The position numbers and the translations under genes are program-made. From an uncultured Actinoplanes sp. (lineage in GTDB: Bacteria; Actinomycetota; Actinomycetes; Mycobacteriales; Micromonosporaceae), in contig CAKUMG010000111.1 in the NCBI GenBank assembly GCA_934667465.1, positions 1 to 10,880 of the forward strand: a stretch of DNA of 10,880 nucleotides. Direction: 5' to 3'. Shown here in pieces: positions 1 through 7,426 of the stretch. Each line of letters starts with the position of its first letter. Position 1 is the first letter of the stretch. The notes beneath the pieces were generated by a model that saw only the letters and a list, made by a program, of their open reading frames with translations, was not told the DNA's origin and searched no databases.

Positions 1-139
1 CAGTAACGTTGACAAAATGGACGCCGGTGAGGTACTTCTTCGCTTCCTCTACCATGCCGTCAATATGAATTCCTTTGGGAGGGCCGACCTCGGCAGAAAC
101 CACAAACTCACCGTTGTCAAACAGTTCAGTAATTCTCAT
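1..139 (-). CDS. metF: 5,10-methylenetetrahydrofolate reductase, N-terminal fragment (anaerobe/Firmicutes type)
   Basis: The minus strand is open from an ATG at 139-137 to the window edge and gives 46 residues. They begin MRITELFDNGEFVVSAEVGP, continue PPKGIHIDGMVEEAKKYL and end VHFVNVT. The A/S-x-E-V-G-PPKG motif and the following V-NVT strand are the start of the TIM-barrel of MetF-type methylenetetrahydrofolate reductases, which reduce methylene-THF to methyl-THF in the cytoplasm. The short N-terminus is like the enzymes of acetogens and related anaerobes. An AGGAG ribosome binding site lies at 155-151, 11 nt before the ATG. Codon use (att, aaa, ttt, gga) and GC are unlike the rest of the window, so the fragment probably comes from a different organism than its neighbours. 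The gene is cut off by the window edge. Family call is from recognised sequence, not a database search. Confidence 0.72.
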   Translation of the reverse strand, partial: MRITELFDNGEFVVSAEVGPPKGIHIDGMVEEAKKYLTGVHFVNVT

Positions 140-157
140 AATTCTATACACTCCTGA

Positions 158-262
158 TTATTCAGATTCTTTGGCGGACTTGGTAGCCTCGTCGGTATTG
201 AAATCGTGCATTTGGGTGGGGCAGCGCAGAACGTCCAGACGCCCCTGGGCTTTCAGGCGGTG
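158..262 (-). CDS. metV: MetV-like protein, C-terminal fragment
   Basis: The minus strand reads 34 residues, starting HRLKAQGRLDVLR and ending ATKSAKESE, to a TAA stop at 160-158. The stop lies 18 nt upstream of the metF ATG. The R-L-K-x-x-G-R-L-D segment resembles the end of MetV, the zinc-binding partner of short MetF proteins, which is often encoded next to metF in acetogens and related anaerobes. The expected cysteine-rich motif (CGG...C-x-W) that should precede this segment is absent: the frame stays open to 1636, but that sequence is only antisense to the GH35 gene. The gene therefore appears cut near 262 by the junction with actinomycete DNA. The placement just before metF supports the call; the similarity alone is short and weak. 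Confidence 0.4.
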   Translation of the reverse strand, partial: HRLKAQGRLDVLRCPTQMHDFNTDEATKSAKESE

Positions 263-3064
263 CGGGTGCCCGCCGCCCCGGAAAACGGCGTGCCCAAAGC
301 CTATTCCGTTTTGCAGCAGGACCGCCGGACCGCCGAGGCCGTCGACTGCGTGACGGAGTCCGTCGACGGCGAGCGCGTGTTCGTGCGCGCCGCCGAGTTC
401 CACTACTTCCGGCTGCCCAGCCCCGATCTGTGGCGCGACATCCTCGAGAAGTACAAGGCGGCCGGCTTCAACACCGTCTCCCTCTATTTCAGCTGGGCCT
501 ACCATTCGCCCAAGGACGGTGTGTACGACTTCACCGGCGTGCGCGACGTCGACAAGCTGCTCCGGATGGCGGAGGAGCTCGGGCTCTGGACGATCGTGCG
601 GCCCGGCCCGTACATCAACGCCGAGACCAGCGGCGGTGGCTTCCCGGCGTGGCTCAAGCGGGTCCCCGGCCGGGCGCGCAGCAGCGAGCCCGGCTACACC
701 CGGGCCTACCGCGAATGGCTCGCCCACATCAACCCGATCATCGCCCGGCACCAGATCGACCGGGGCGGCAGCGTGCTGCTCTACAACGTCGAGAACGAGT
801 ACCAGGCCAACACGGACGCGCAGTACATGGAGGACCTGCAGACCACGGCGCGCGCGGCCGGGATCACCGTCCCGATCACCACGAACGTCTGCTGCGACGC
901 CGCCGAGTGGGCCTCGACGTGGGGTTCCGGAAAGGGCGCGGTGCAGATCCCGGGCGTCGACGACTATCCGCAGACATTCGAATGCCAGAACGCGGACACC
1001 GTCTGGGGCGATTGGGGCGAGGGTGTCACGGAACGGATCCGGGCCGACGCCCCGGGCTATGCCGCCGAATACCAGGCGGGCGCGATCGACCTGAACAACG
1101 CCGGTTACGAGGCGTGCCGCGCATTGACCGGTGTGCCGTACATGAAGTATTTCCAGAAGAACAATCTGGTGCAGAGCGGATCGACGCTGCTCAGTTACTA
1201 CATGGGCTTCGGCGGCACCAACTGGGGCTGGCTCGGGCAGCCCAACGACGTCTACACCAGCTACGACTACGGCGCCGCGATCACCGAGTCGCGCCAGCTC
1301 ACCACGAAGTACGACGAGTTCAAGCGGCAGAACTACTTCCAGCGCGCGGTGACGCCGCTGGTCAAGACCGACGCGGTCGCGGGACCGGTATCGAGTGATC
1401 CCGCGCTCACCACGGTCACCCGGGCCAACCCCGACGACGGCACGCAGGTCGTGCTGCTGCGCCACACCGACCGCGCGGCGACGACGGACGACCGGGCCAC
1501 GCTCGACTGGTCCACGCCGGACGGCCGCTACGCGGTGCCGGTGCGGCTGATCGGGCGCGACGCCAAGCTGCTGCTGGCCGGCTGCGACCTCGGCGGGCAG
1601 CGCCTGGTCTACTCCACGTCGGAGCTGCTGACCCACGAGCGGATCGGCGGGCGCGACGTCGCCGTGCTCTACGGCACGTCCGGGACCGCGGGCGAGACGG
1701 TGTTGCGTTACACCTCGCGCCCGAAGATGACGGTGCTCGACGGCCGGGCCACCTCGTCCTGGTCAGGCAACGACCTCAAGCTGAGCTACAGCCATGAGGG
1801 CCTGACCCGGGTGCTGATCACCGGGGGCGGACGGCAGCCGCTGCTGCTCCTGCTCGGCACCGACGACACGGCCGCGGACTTCTGGCGCGCCGACACGGCG
1901 GCCGGTCCCGTGCTCGTGCGCGGCACCGACCTGCTGCGGTCCGCGACGTCTACCCGGGGCGGGCTCGCGCTGCGGGCCGACACGGAGTCCCGTACGGGTA
2001 TCGAGGTCTGGGGTTCTGCCAAGGCTCTCACCGTCAACGGCAAGCGGGTCGCCACCCGGCCCACCGCGAGCGGCTCGGTCAGCGGCGTCCTGCCGGGCCC
2101 GGCCCGGGTCACGCTGCCGAAGCTGACCGGCTGGCGCGGCCAGGCGGAGGCGCCGGAGGCCCGGCCCGGCTTTGACGACTCGCGGTGGCGGGTCGCTGAC
2201 GCGGGGCTGCCGTCGGACGACTACGGGTTCCACAGCGGCGCCGTCTGGTACCGGGGCCGGTTCACGGCCGCCGGCGCGGAGACCTCGATCGACCTCAACG
2301 CGATCACCGGCCGCCGCGGCAACTACCTGGTCTGGCTGAACGGGCGCTTCCTGGGCTCGGCGGCGGGCGGCACCCAGGCCGACTCCGACGCGCCGATGAA
2401 CCCCGACCCCGGTCCCGGGCACTTCGCGGTCCCGGCCGGTGCGCTGAAGAAGGGGGAGCGGGCCGTCGTCTCGGTGCTCGTGCAGAACATGGGCAACAAC
2501 GACGACTGGACCGCCGACGACAACCGGTTCCGGCAGCCCCGCGGCCTCGTGCGCGCGAGCATCGCCGGCGGCGGCCCGGTCACCTGGCGGATCCAGGGCG
2601 CGCGCGGCGGCGAGGACCTCCCCGACCCGGTGCGCGGCCCCCTCAACACCGGCGGCCTGTACGGCGAACGCGCCGGCTGGACCCTGCCGGAGTTCCGGGA
2701 CACGTCGTGGCCGGCGGCGGACTGGTCCGTGCGGGCGGGCACCGCGAAGTGGTTCCGGACGTCGTTCCGGCTCGGCCTGCCCCGCGGCCAGGACACCTCC
2801 GTCGCCCTGCGCTTCCCGGGGGAGATCCCGGCCGGGCACCGCGTGGCGCTGTTCCTCAACGGGTGGAACCTGGGCCTGTACGGCGGTCAGATCGGGCCGC
2901 AGACCGACTTCGTGCTCCCCGCGGGGCTGCTGCGCGAGCACGGGAGCAACACGCTCGCGCTGAGCGTCGTCGCCCACGAGCCCGGGACGGTCTCACCGCC
3001 CGTGCTGGTGACCGCGGGCACGCAGCGTGGTGGAGTGCCCGTCGCCGCCGTACCCGGTCGTTAG
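206..3064 (+). CDS. Glycoside hydrolase family 35 beta-galactosidase, 5' end probably replaced
   Basis: The open frame gives 952 residues from ATG 206, but that start has no ribosome binding site and lies in foreign-looking DNA. Recognisable GH35 sequence begins near residue 50 (DGERVFVRAAEFHYFRLPSP). GH35 enzymes cleave terminal beta-galactose with retention. The (beta/alpha)8 catalytic domain covers about residues 50-370. Glu198 in NVENEY is the expected acid/base and Glu288 in YAAEYQAG the expected nucleophile; the GGTNWGW signature follows near residue 335. Beta-sandwich domains fill the rest, with jelly-roll-like modules around 650-760 and 840-940. Related actinobacterial proteins usually carry an export signal; none is visible, consistent with loss of the true N-terminus. 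A LacI gene follows 62 nt downstream on the same strand. The enzyme may remove galactose from xyloglucan oligosaccharide side chains, given the alpha-xylosidase nearby, but substrate is inferred. Family certain; start and activity of this copy uncertain. Confidence 0.9.
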   Translation: MHLGGAAQNVQTPLGFQAVRVPAAPENGVPKAYSVLQQDRRTAEAVDCVTESVDGERVFVRAAEFHYFRLPSPDLWRDILEKYKAAGFNTVSLYFSWAYHSPKDGVYDFTGVRDVDKLLRMAEELGLWTIVRPGPYINAETSGGGFPAWLKRVPGRARSSEPGYTRAYREWLAHINPIIARHQIDRGGSVLLYNVENEYQANTDAQYMEDLQTTARAAGITVPITTNVCCDAAEWASTWGSGKGAVQIPGVDDYPQTFECQNADTVWGDWGEGVTERIRADAPGYAAEYQAGAIDLNNAGYEACRALTGVPYMKYFQKNNLVQSGSTLLSYYMGFGGTNWGWLGQPNDVYTSYDYGAAITESRQLTTKYDEFKRQNYFQRAVTPLVKTDAVAGPVSSDPALTTVTRANPDDGTQVVLLRHTDRAATTDDRATLDWSTPDGRYAVPVRLIGRDAKLLLAGCDLGGQRLVYSTSELLTHERIGGRDVAVLYGTSGTAGETVLRYTSRPKMTVLDGRATSSWSGNDLKLSYSHEGLTRVLITGGGRQPLLLLLGTDDTAADFWRADTAAGPVLVRGTDLLRSATSTRGGLALRADTESRTGIEVWGSAKALTVNGKRVATRPTASGSVSGVLPGPARVTLPKLTGWRGQAEAPEARPGFDDSRWRVADAGLPSDDYGFHSGAVWYRGRFTAAGAETSIDLNAITGRRGNYLVWLNGRFLGSAAGGTQADSDAPMNPDPGPGHFAVPAGALKKGERAVVSVLVQNMGNNDDWTADDNRFRQPRGLVRASIAGGGPVTWRIQGARGGEDLPDPVRGPLNTGGLYGERAGWTLPEFRDTSWPAADWSVRAGTAKWFRTSFRLGLPRGQDTSVALRFPGEIPAGHRVALFLNGWNLGLYGGQIGPQTDFVLPAGLLREHGSNTLALSVVAHEPGTVSPPVLVTAGTQRGGVPVAAVPGR
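263..350. other. Probable chimeric junction between foreign and actinomycete DNA
   Basis: Left of this zone the sequence fits an anaerobe-type metV-metF pair on the minus strand. Right of it the plus strand is a normal high-GC GH35 gene. The zone is high in GC (45 of 60 bases in 241-300), but its plus-frame codons (gaa, aaa, tat, gtt, ttg) are not like those after about 330, and it matches neither gene family that I can recognise. The exact breakpoint cannot be placed by eye. A metagenome misassembly or chimeric contig end is the simplest reading; a true genomic rearrangement is possible. Confidence 0.5.
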
Positions 3065-3093
3065 GATCCGTCGTGACCGGGTCAGGATCCGTC
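3063..3093. repeat. Direct repeat AGGATCCGTC flanking a TGACC-G-GGTCA palindrome
   Basis: AGGATCCGTC occurs at 3063-3072 and again at 3084-3093, 21 bp apart start to start. Between them lies the perfect palindrome TGACCGGGTCA at 3074-3084. The inner GGATCC cores at 3064-3069 and 3085-3090 can also pair with each other around that palindrome. The block fills the gap between the GH35 stop codon and the LacI ribosome binding site. It could be an operator for LacI autoregulation, a weak terminator for GH35, or chance. It does not match the operators upstream of the transporter operon. Confidence 0.35.
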
Positions 3094-3114
3094 CCGGCCG
3101 GGGCACGTGACGGC

Positions 3115-3122
3115 GGGGGAGG
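3115..3122 (+). promoter_or_regulatory. Ribosome binding site of the LacI gene
   Basis: GGGGGAGG ends 4 nt before ATG 3127. It decides the start: the frame is open upstream into the GH35 gene, but the LacI helix-turn-helix begins directly at this ATG. Confidence 0.75.
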
Positions 3123-3126
3123 CGCG

Positions 3127-4131
3127 ATGGCGACGATCAGCGATGTCGCTCGGGCGGCCGGCGTGTCGATGAGCACGGTGTCGTACGTGCTCAGCGGCCG
3201 CCGGCCCATCTCCGCCGAGACGAGCGCGCGGGTCCGCGCCGCGATCGCCGACCTGGGCTATCACCCGCACGCGGGAGCCCGGGCCCTGGCGAGCAGCCGG
3301 ACCAGCGTGATCGCGCTCGTGGTGCCGCTGCGCGCCGACGTCAACGTACCCGTGATCATGCAGTTCGTGACCGCGGTCGTGACGGCGGCGCGCGCGGTCA
3401 ACCACGACGTGCTGCTGCTGACCAAGGACGAGGGCACCTCCGGCCTCGAGCGCGTCGCCGGGGCCACCATGGTCGACGCGCTCATCGTCATGGACGTGGA
3501 GGGCGACGACGTGCGCCTGCCCGCCCTGGGCCGCCTCAAGCAGCCGTCGGTGCTGATCGGCCTCCCCGACGACCCGGCCGGCATCGCGTGTGTCGACCTC
3601 GACTTCGCGGCCACCGCCCGCGAGTGCCTGGCCCACCTCGCCGGCCACGGCCACCGGCGCATCGCCCTGGTCGGCCCGTCCCCGTCGGTCTACGAGCGCG
3701 GCACCACCTATGCGGGCCGGTTCCTGGCCGGCTTCACGAAGGGCGCGGCCGAGCTGGGCCTCGAAACGGTCGCGCACTCGTGCGAACCGGGCACGGCGGG
3801 CGTACGGGACTGCCTGGCCTGGATCGACACCGAGCAGCCCGGCACGACAGCCCTCGTCGTGCACAACGAGGACGCCCTGGTGCCCCTGCTCGAGGAGCTC
3901 AGGGCGCGTGGCCGGCGCATCCCGGAGGACCTGTCCGTCGTCGCGGTCTGCCCCCGCGACGTCGCCACCGGCCTGCCCGTCCACCTGACCTCGGCGGACA
4001 TCCCCGCCCACGAAGTGGGCACCCTGGCCGTGCAGACGGCCATGAACCTGCTCGAGGGCAGGCCCGCCCCGGGTGCCCGCCTCCTCCCGCCCACCATCGT
4101 CGAACGCGCCAGCTGCGCCCCGCCCGCCTGA
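3127..4131 (+). CDS. LacI-family transcriptional regulator of the adjacent sugar operon
   Basis: The protein has 334 residues, normal for LacI/GalR regulators. It opens with the classic helix-turn-helix MATISDVARAAGVSMSTVSY at residues 1-20, followed by VLSG and the hinge helix (about residues 46-58, GARALASS). The periplasmic-binding-protein-like effector and dimerisation domain follows, with the conserved GHGHRRIALVG strand near residues 174-184. Such proteins normally repress sugar genes until a pathway sugar binds. The gene sits between GH35 and the transporter operon on the same strand. Two perfect 14-bp palindromes of the LacI type lie just after the promoter of that operon and are its likely targets. 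The frame is open upstream into the GH35 gene, but homology and the ribosome binding site fix the start at 3127. The effector is unknown; a xyloglucan-derived sugar is inferred. Confidence 0.93.
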   Translation: MATISDVARAAGVSMSTVSYVLSGRRPISAETSARVRAAIADLGYHPHAGARALASSRTSVIALVVPLRADVNVPVIMQFVTAVVTAARAVNHDVLLLTKDEGTSGLERVAGATMVDALIVMDVEGDDVRLPALGRLKQPSVLIGLPDDPAGIACVDLDFAATARECLAHLAGHGHRRIALVGPSPSVYERGTTYAGRFLAGFTKGAAELGLETVAHSCEPGTAGVRDCLAWIDTEQPGTTALVVHNEDALVPLLEELRARGRRIPEDLSVVAVCPRDVATGLPVHLTSADIPAHEVGTLAVQTAMNLLEGRPAPGARLLPPTIVERASCAPPA

Positions 4132-4170
4132 AGCCCGGAGGCGCCGGCTGCGCCCCGCGACCCGGGCTTC
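4130..4170 (+). terminator. Nested hairpin at the LacI stop, probable terminator
   Basis: GAAGCCCGG at 4130-4138 pairs perfectly with CCGGGCTTC at 4162-4170. Inside the loop GGCGC at 4140-4144 pairs with GCGCC at 4150-4154. The outer stem begins in the LacI stop codon. There is no U tract, which is common in high-GC actinomycete terminators. It would separate LacI transcription from the operon promoter about 70 bp downstream. Confidence 0.6.
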
Positions 4171-4242
4171 GCTGAGGTGGCCGGCGGGCGCGCCGCGGTG
4201 CGCCCGTCCGGCCGTACGAGCGGAAATGGGTTCGACACACTG

Positions 4243-4272
4243 TTGACATCGGCGGGACTCGAAACCTAGCGT
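4243..4272 (+). promoter_or_regulatory. Sigma-70-type promoter of the sugar transporter operon
   Basis: A perfect TTGACA -35 box (4243-4248) is followed by an 18-bp spacer and TAGCGT (4267-4272), matching the actinomycete housekeeping consensus of roughly TTGAC and TAG-x-x-T. Transcription should start near 4279, leaving a leader of about 84 nt that contains both operators. The rest of 4132-4362 shows the terminator, this promoter, the operators and the ribosome binding site, and nothing else I can recognise. Confidence 0.75.
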
Positions 4273-4289
4273 CTGCTCCAGCCCCACTG

Positions 4290-4303
4290 TCGAAGCGCTT
4301 CGA
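4290..4303. promoter_or_regulatory. LacI-type operator 1
   Basis: TCGAAGCGCTTCGA is a perfect 14-bp palindrome with the central CG step typical of LacI/GalR-family sites. It begins about 11 bp after the predicted transcription start, where a bound repressor would block RNA polymerase. Confidence 0.82.
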
Positions 4304-4312
4304 TCACCGCAT

Positions 4313-4330
4313 CGTCGAAGCGCTTCGACG
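4313..4330. promoter_or_regulatory. LacI-type operator 2
   Basis: The same 14-bp core (4315-4328) is repeated and here extends to a perfect 18-bp palindrome CGTCGAAGCGCTTCGACG. Its centre is 25 bp from that of operator 1, with 11 bp between the cores. Two identical sites suggest two repressor dimers on the operon leader. Confidence 0.82.
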
Positions 4331-4362
4331 GACCCGGAAGCCACCCCCACGGGAGACACGGC

Positions 4363-5670
4363 ATGGCCAGACATCGATTGACATCAGCCGCAGGCGCGCT
4401 CCTCCTCGCCGCCTCGCTCGGCCTTGGCGCATGTGGCAGCAACGGCGAGGGCGAGGACGGCGCCGATGCCAAGACCCTCACCCTCTGGCACTACGAGGGC
4501 CCGAACAGCGCCATGGGTGTCGCCTGGAACAAGGCGATCGAGCTGTTCAAGAGCAGCCACCCCGGCGTCGAGGTGAAGTTCGAGGAGAAGTCCTTCGAGC
4601 AGATCCAGCAGAACGCCGGCATGATCCTCAACTCCGACAGCGCGCCCGACATCATGGAGTACAACAAGGGCAACGCGACCGCCGGCCTGCTCTCCAAGCA
4701 GGGCCTGCTCGAGGACCTGAGCGGCGAGGTCACCGCCCGCGGCTGGGACAAGAAGCTGTCGCCGAGCCTGCAGACCACCGCGCGCTACGACGGCGACGGC
4801 ATCATGGGCAGCGGCAACTTCTACGGCGTCCCGAACTACGGCGAGTTCGTGATGGTCTACTACAACAAGGCCCAGTTCGAGAAGTACAAGATCCCGGTGC
4901 CGACCACGTTCGACGAGTTCACCAAGGCGATGGACACGTTCGTCCAGAACAAGGTGACCCCGCTGTCGGTCGGCGGCGCCGAGTACCCCGCCCAGCAGGT
5001 CTTCTACGAGCTCGCGCTGAGCAAGGCCGACCGTGCGTTCGTCGACGACTACCAGCTCTACAAGAACAAGGTCGACTTCAAGGGCCCGCAGTTCACCTAT
5101 GGCGCGCAGACGTTCGCGGAGTGGGTCGGCAAGGGCTACATCGCGGGCAACTCGGCAGGCGTCAAGGCCGAGGACATGGGCGTCGCGTTCACCCAGGGCA
5201 AGTTCCCGATCCTGATCTCGGGCAGCTGGTGGTACGGCCGCTTCGCCGACGAGATCAAGGACTTCGAGTGGGGCACGTTCCTGTTCCCGGGTAACACCCT
5301 GCACCCCGGATCGAGCGGCAACCTCTGGGTCGTGCCGGCCAAGAGCAAGGCCAAGAAGCTCGCGTACGACTTCATCGACATCACGATGCAGCCGGAGGTC
5401 CAGAACCTGCTGGGCAACAACGGCGGCGTGCCCGTGGCGGCCGACCCCGCGGCGATCACCGACCCGAAGAACAAGGAGCTCAACGACCTGTTCCAGAAGG
5501 TCTCGAGCGCGGACGGGCTGGCGTTCTACCCCGACTGGCCGGCGCCCGGCTACTACGACGTGCTCGTCGGCGGCTTCCAGGGCCTGATCAACAAGTCGAA
5601 GACGCCGGAGCAGGTGCTCGACGAGATCGCCAAGCCGTACAACGACAACCTCGCGGACCTCGGCAAGTGA
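4363..5670 (+). CDS. ABC transporter sugar-binding lipoprotein (CUT1-type)
   Basis: The 435-residue protein begins with a lipoprotein signal: MARHR, a hydrophobic stretch, then the lipobox L21-G22-A23-C24. Cys24 would be lipidated and anchor it outside the membrane. The mature start (KTLTLWHYEGPNSAMG) and later motifs such as APDIMEYNKGN, FYGVPNYGEFVMVYYNKAQF and ISGSWWYGRF are those of family-1 extracellular solute-binding proteins that capture oligosaccharides. The aromatic residues in these motifs are likely sugar contacts. A GGGAG ribosome binding site at 4351-4355 lies 7 nt before the ATG. It is the first gene of the operon, directly behind the promoter and twin operators, so it should be repressed by the adjacent LacI protein. 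Its stop overlaps the next start (GTGA). Ligand not deducible; xylose-capped or galactosylated xyloglucan fragments are likely from the hydrolases present. Confidence 0.95.
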   Translation: MARHRLTSAAGALLLAASLGLGACGSNGEGEDGADAKTLTLWHYEGPNSAMGVAWNKAIELFKSSHPGVEVKFEEKSFEQIQQNAGMILNSDSAPDIMEYNKGNATAGLLSKQGLLEDLSGEVTARGWDKKLSPSLQTTARYDGDGIMGSGNFYGVPNYGEFVMVYYNKAQFEKYKIPVPTTFDEFTKAMDTFVQNKVTPLSVGGAEYPAQQVFYELALSKADRAFVDDYQLYKNKVDFKGPQFTYGAQTFAEWVGKGYIAGNSAGVKAEDMGVAFTQGKFPILISGSWWYGRFADEIKDFEWGTFLFPGNTLHPGSSGNLWVVPAKSKAKKLAYDFIDITMQPEVQNLLGNNGGVPVAADPAAITDPKNKELNDLFQKVSSADGLAFYPDWPAPGYYDVLVGGFQGLINKSKTPEQVLDEIAKPYNDNLADLGK

Positions 5671-6554
5671 GGTCTCGCCAGGGAGGCTATGCGCCTTATC
5701 TGATCCCCGGGGTGCTGGCCTCCCTGGCGGTGATCGTGGTGCCGCTGGTGATGACCGTCGGCGCCAGCTTCACCAAGTGGAACGGCATCGGCGACCCCGA
5801 GTTCATCGGGATCGACAACTACACGCGGCTGTTCGCGGACGCGAACTTCTGGAAGTCGTTCGGCAACATCCTGCTGCTGATCCTGGCGATGGCGGTCATC
5901 CCGACGCTGCTCGGCCTGGTCCTGGCGGCGGTGCTGTTCGACTACGTGGCCAAGGTGGCCGGTGACCGCTGGGCGCGGATGCTGCGCTCCGGGTTCTACC
6001 TGCCGCAGGTGCTGCCGGTCGCGGTCACCGGCATCGTCTGGGTCTGGATCCTGCATCCGAGCTACGGCGCGCTCAACCAGATACTCGAGCGGATCGGGCT
6101 CGGCTCGCTGACCCAGGACTGGCTGGGCGACCCGGACTGGGCGCTGCTCAGCGTCATGTTCGTGATGATCTGGTTCCAGCTCGGCTACCCCGTCGTCATG
6201 TTCATGTCCGGGCTGCAGCGCATCGACCCCGAGCTGTACGAGGCGGCGGACCTCGACGGCGCGAGCTGGTGGGCCCGCTTCCGGCACATCACGGTCAAGC
6301 TCATCCGGCCCGAGTTCTACGTGGTGCTGGTGACCACGACGATCGCGGCCCTCAAGATCTTCGGTCAGGTGTACGTGCTGACCCGGGGCGGGCCCAGCAA
6401 CGCGACGCTCGTCCCGTCGTACTTCGCCTGGCAGAACTTCTTCCAGAAGGCGCAGGTCGGCTACGGCTCGGCGATCTCCACGGTGCTGACCGTCATCATC
6501 GTCATCCTCGCCATCGTCTTCCTGCGCTTGCAGAACCGGGAGAGCGCACGATGA
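5667..6554 (+). CDS. ABC sugar transporter permease, first subunit (MalF-like)
   Basis: The protein of 295 residues has six predicted membrane segments (about 10-32, 69-91, 106-127, 155-177, 216-236, 264-285), the usual plan for a CUT1 permease. The cytoplasmic EAA loop, E192-AADLDG-A, contacts the ATPase. The GTG start at 5667 overlaps the binding-protein stop by 4 nt and no clear ribosome binding site precedes it, so it is probably translated by coupling. The next in-frame GTG lies inside the first membrane segment, which supports GTG 5667. The end overlaps the second permease by ATGA. No ATP-binding subunit is in the operon; a shared MsiK-like ATPase encoded elsewhere is expected. Confidence 0.94.
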   Translation: MRSRQGGYAPYLIPGVLASLAVIVVPLVMTVGASFTKWNGIGDPEFIGIDNYTRLFADANFWKSFGNILLLILAMAVIPTLLGLVLAAVLFDYVAKVAGDRWARMLRSGFYLPQVLPVAVTGIVWVWILHPSYGALNQILERIGLGSLTQDWLGDPDWALLSVMFVMIWFQLGYPVVMFMSGLQRIDPELYEAADLDGASWWARFRHITVKLIRPEFYVVLVTTTIAALKIFGQVYVLTRGGPSNATLVPSYFAWQNFFQKAQVGYGSAISTVLTVIIVILAIVFLRLQNRESAR

Positions 6555-7426
6555 CAACGTTGCTGGACAAGACTCCCGGCACCACCACCTACAAGCCCGC
6601 GCCGCGGCGGCGCCCGGCCCGCTGGTTCATCCTCGGCGGACTGCTCGTGTTCGCGCTGCTGGTGATCGCGCCGATCCTGGTCGTGATGCTCAACGCGTTC
6701 AAGACGCCCGCCGACTACGCGAGCAACGGCCCGCTGTCGATCCCCGAGCGGATCAGCTTCCAGGGGATCCTCGACTTCTGGGAGCGCGTCGACTTCACCC
6801 GCAAGCTGCTCAACAGCCTGGTCACGAGCCTCTCCGTCGCGGTGCTCGGCGTGCTGCTGTCGCTGCTCAATGCGTACGCGCTCGGCATCGGCCGGGTCCG
6901 CGGCCGGCTCTTCTTCCTGGTCTTCTTCCTGGTGGCGAACCTGTTGCCGCAGGAGGTGCTGGTCTACCCGCTCTACTACCTGTCCAAGGAGCTCTACCTC
7001 TACGACAGCCCGCTCGCGATCATCATCATCTTCTCGGTGATCCAGAGCGCGTTCGGCACCTACCTGCTCTCCTCGGTCTACGACGAGTTCCCCCGGGAAC
7101 TGCTCGACGCGGCCGAGGTCGACGGCGCCGGCCGCTGGCGCACGCTGTGGAGCGTGGTCTTCCCGGTCAGCCGCAACACCCTGGCCGTGCTGTTCACGTT
7201 CTTCTTCATCTGGACCTGGAACGAGTTCTTCCTGCCCCTGATCTTCCTGGTCAGCGCGGACAACCAGACCGTGCCGGTGGCACTCGCCGTGCTCCAGGGC
7301 GACCGGCTCATGGACGCCACCACGACCAGCGCGTCGGCACTCGTCGGCATCCTGCCCGCCCTGCTCTTCTTCTTGATCTTCCAGCGCACCCTCACCCGCG
7401 GCATCGCCGCCGGCGCTATCAAGTAA
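6551..7426 (+). CDS. ABC sugar transporter permease, second subunit (MalG-like)
   Basis: The protein has 291 residues starting MTTLLDKTPGTTTYK, a basic cytoplasmic tail (PRRRPAR), then six predicted membrane segments at about 25-47, 89-111, 118-140, 152-174, 203-225 and 257-278. The EAA loop reads D186-AAEVDGAGRW, with Asp in place of the first Glu, a common variant in MalG-type subunits. The C-terminal RGIAAGAIK is the typical MalG-family end, thought to reach the ATPase. GGGAG at 6538-6542 lies 8 nt before the ATG, which overlaps the stop of the first permease. It should pair with that permease to form the channel. Confidence 0.94.
   Translation: MTTLLDKTPGTTTYKPAPRRRPARWFILGGLLVFALLVIAPILVVMLNAFKTPADYASNGPLSIPERISFQGILDFWERVDFTRKLLNSLVTSLSVAVLGVLLSLLNAYALGIGRVRGRLFFLVFFLVANLLPQEVLVYPLYYLSKELYLYDSPLAIIIIFSVIQSAFGTYLLSSVYDEFPRELLDAAEVDGAGRWRTLWSVVFPVSRNTLAVLFTFFFIWTWNEFFLPLIFLVSADNQTVPVALAVLQGDRLMDATTTSASALVGILPALLFFLIFQRTLTRGIAAGAIK

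Noticed and set aside
75..353. 92-codon plus-strand frame at the left edge
   Set aside because: It lies opposite the metF/metV fragments and crosses the junction; no family resemblance.
158..1636. 492-codon minus-strand frame antisense to GH35
   Set aside because: Only its last ~34 codons look genuine (metV-like tail). The rest is a shadow of the GH35 gene and is joined to the tail by the chimeric junction.
1763..2977. 404-codon minus-strand frame antisense to the GH35 C-terminal half
   Set aside because: Low-complexity Arg/Ala/Pro/Val composition and no recognisable domain; high-GC shadow.
2707..3126. Upstream extension of the LacI frame into GH35
   Set aside because: The extension has no homology; the helix-turn-helix and ribosome binding site place the start at 3127.
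3082..4374. 430-codon minus-strand frame antisense to LacI
   Set aside because: It crosses the LacI gene, the terminator, the promoter and both operators, and shows no domain.
5553..6557. 334-codon minus-strand frame antisense to the first permease
   Set aside because: It is rich in Asp, Arg, Glu, Gln and His, the usual complement of membrane-protein codons; no domain.
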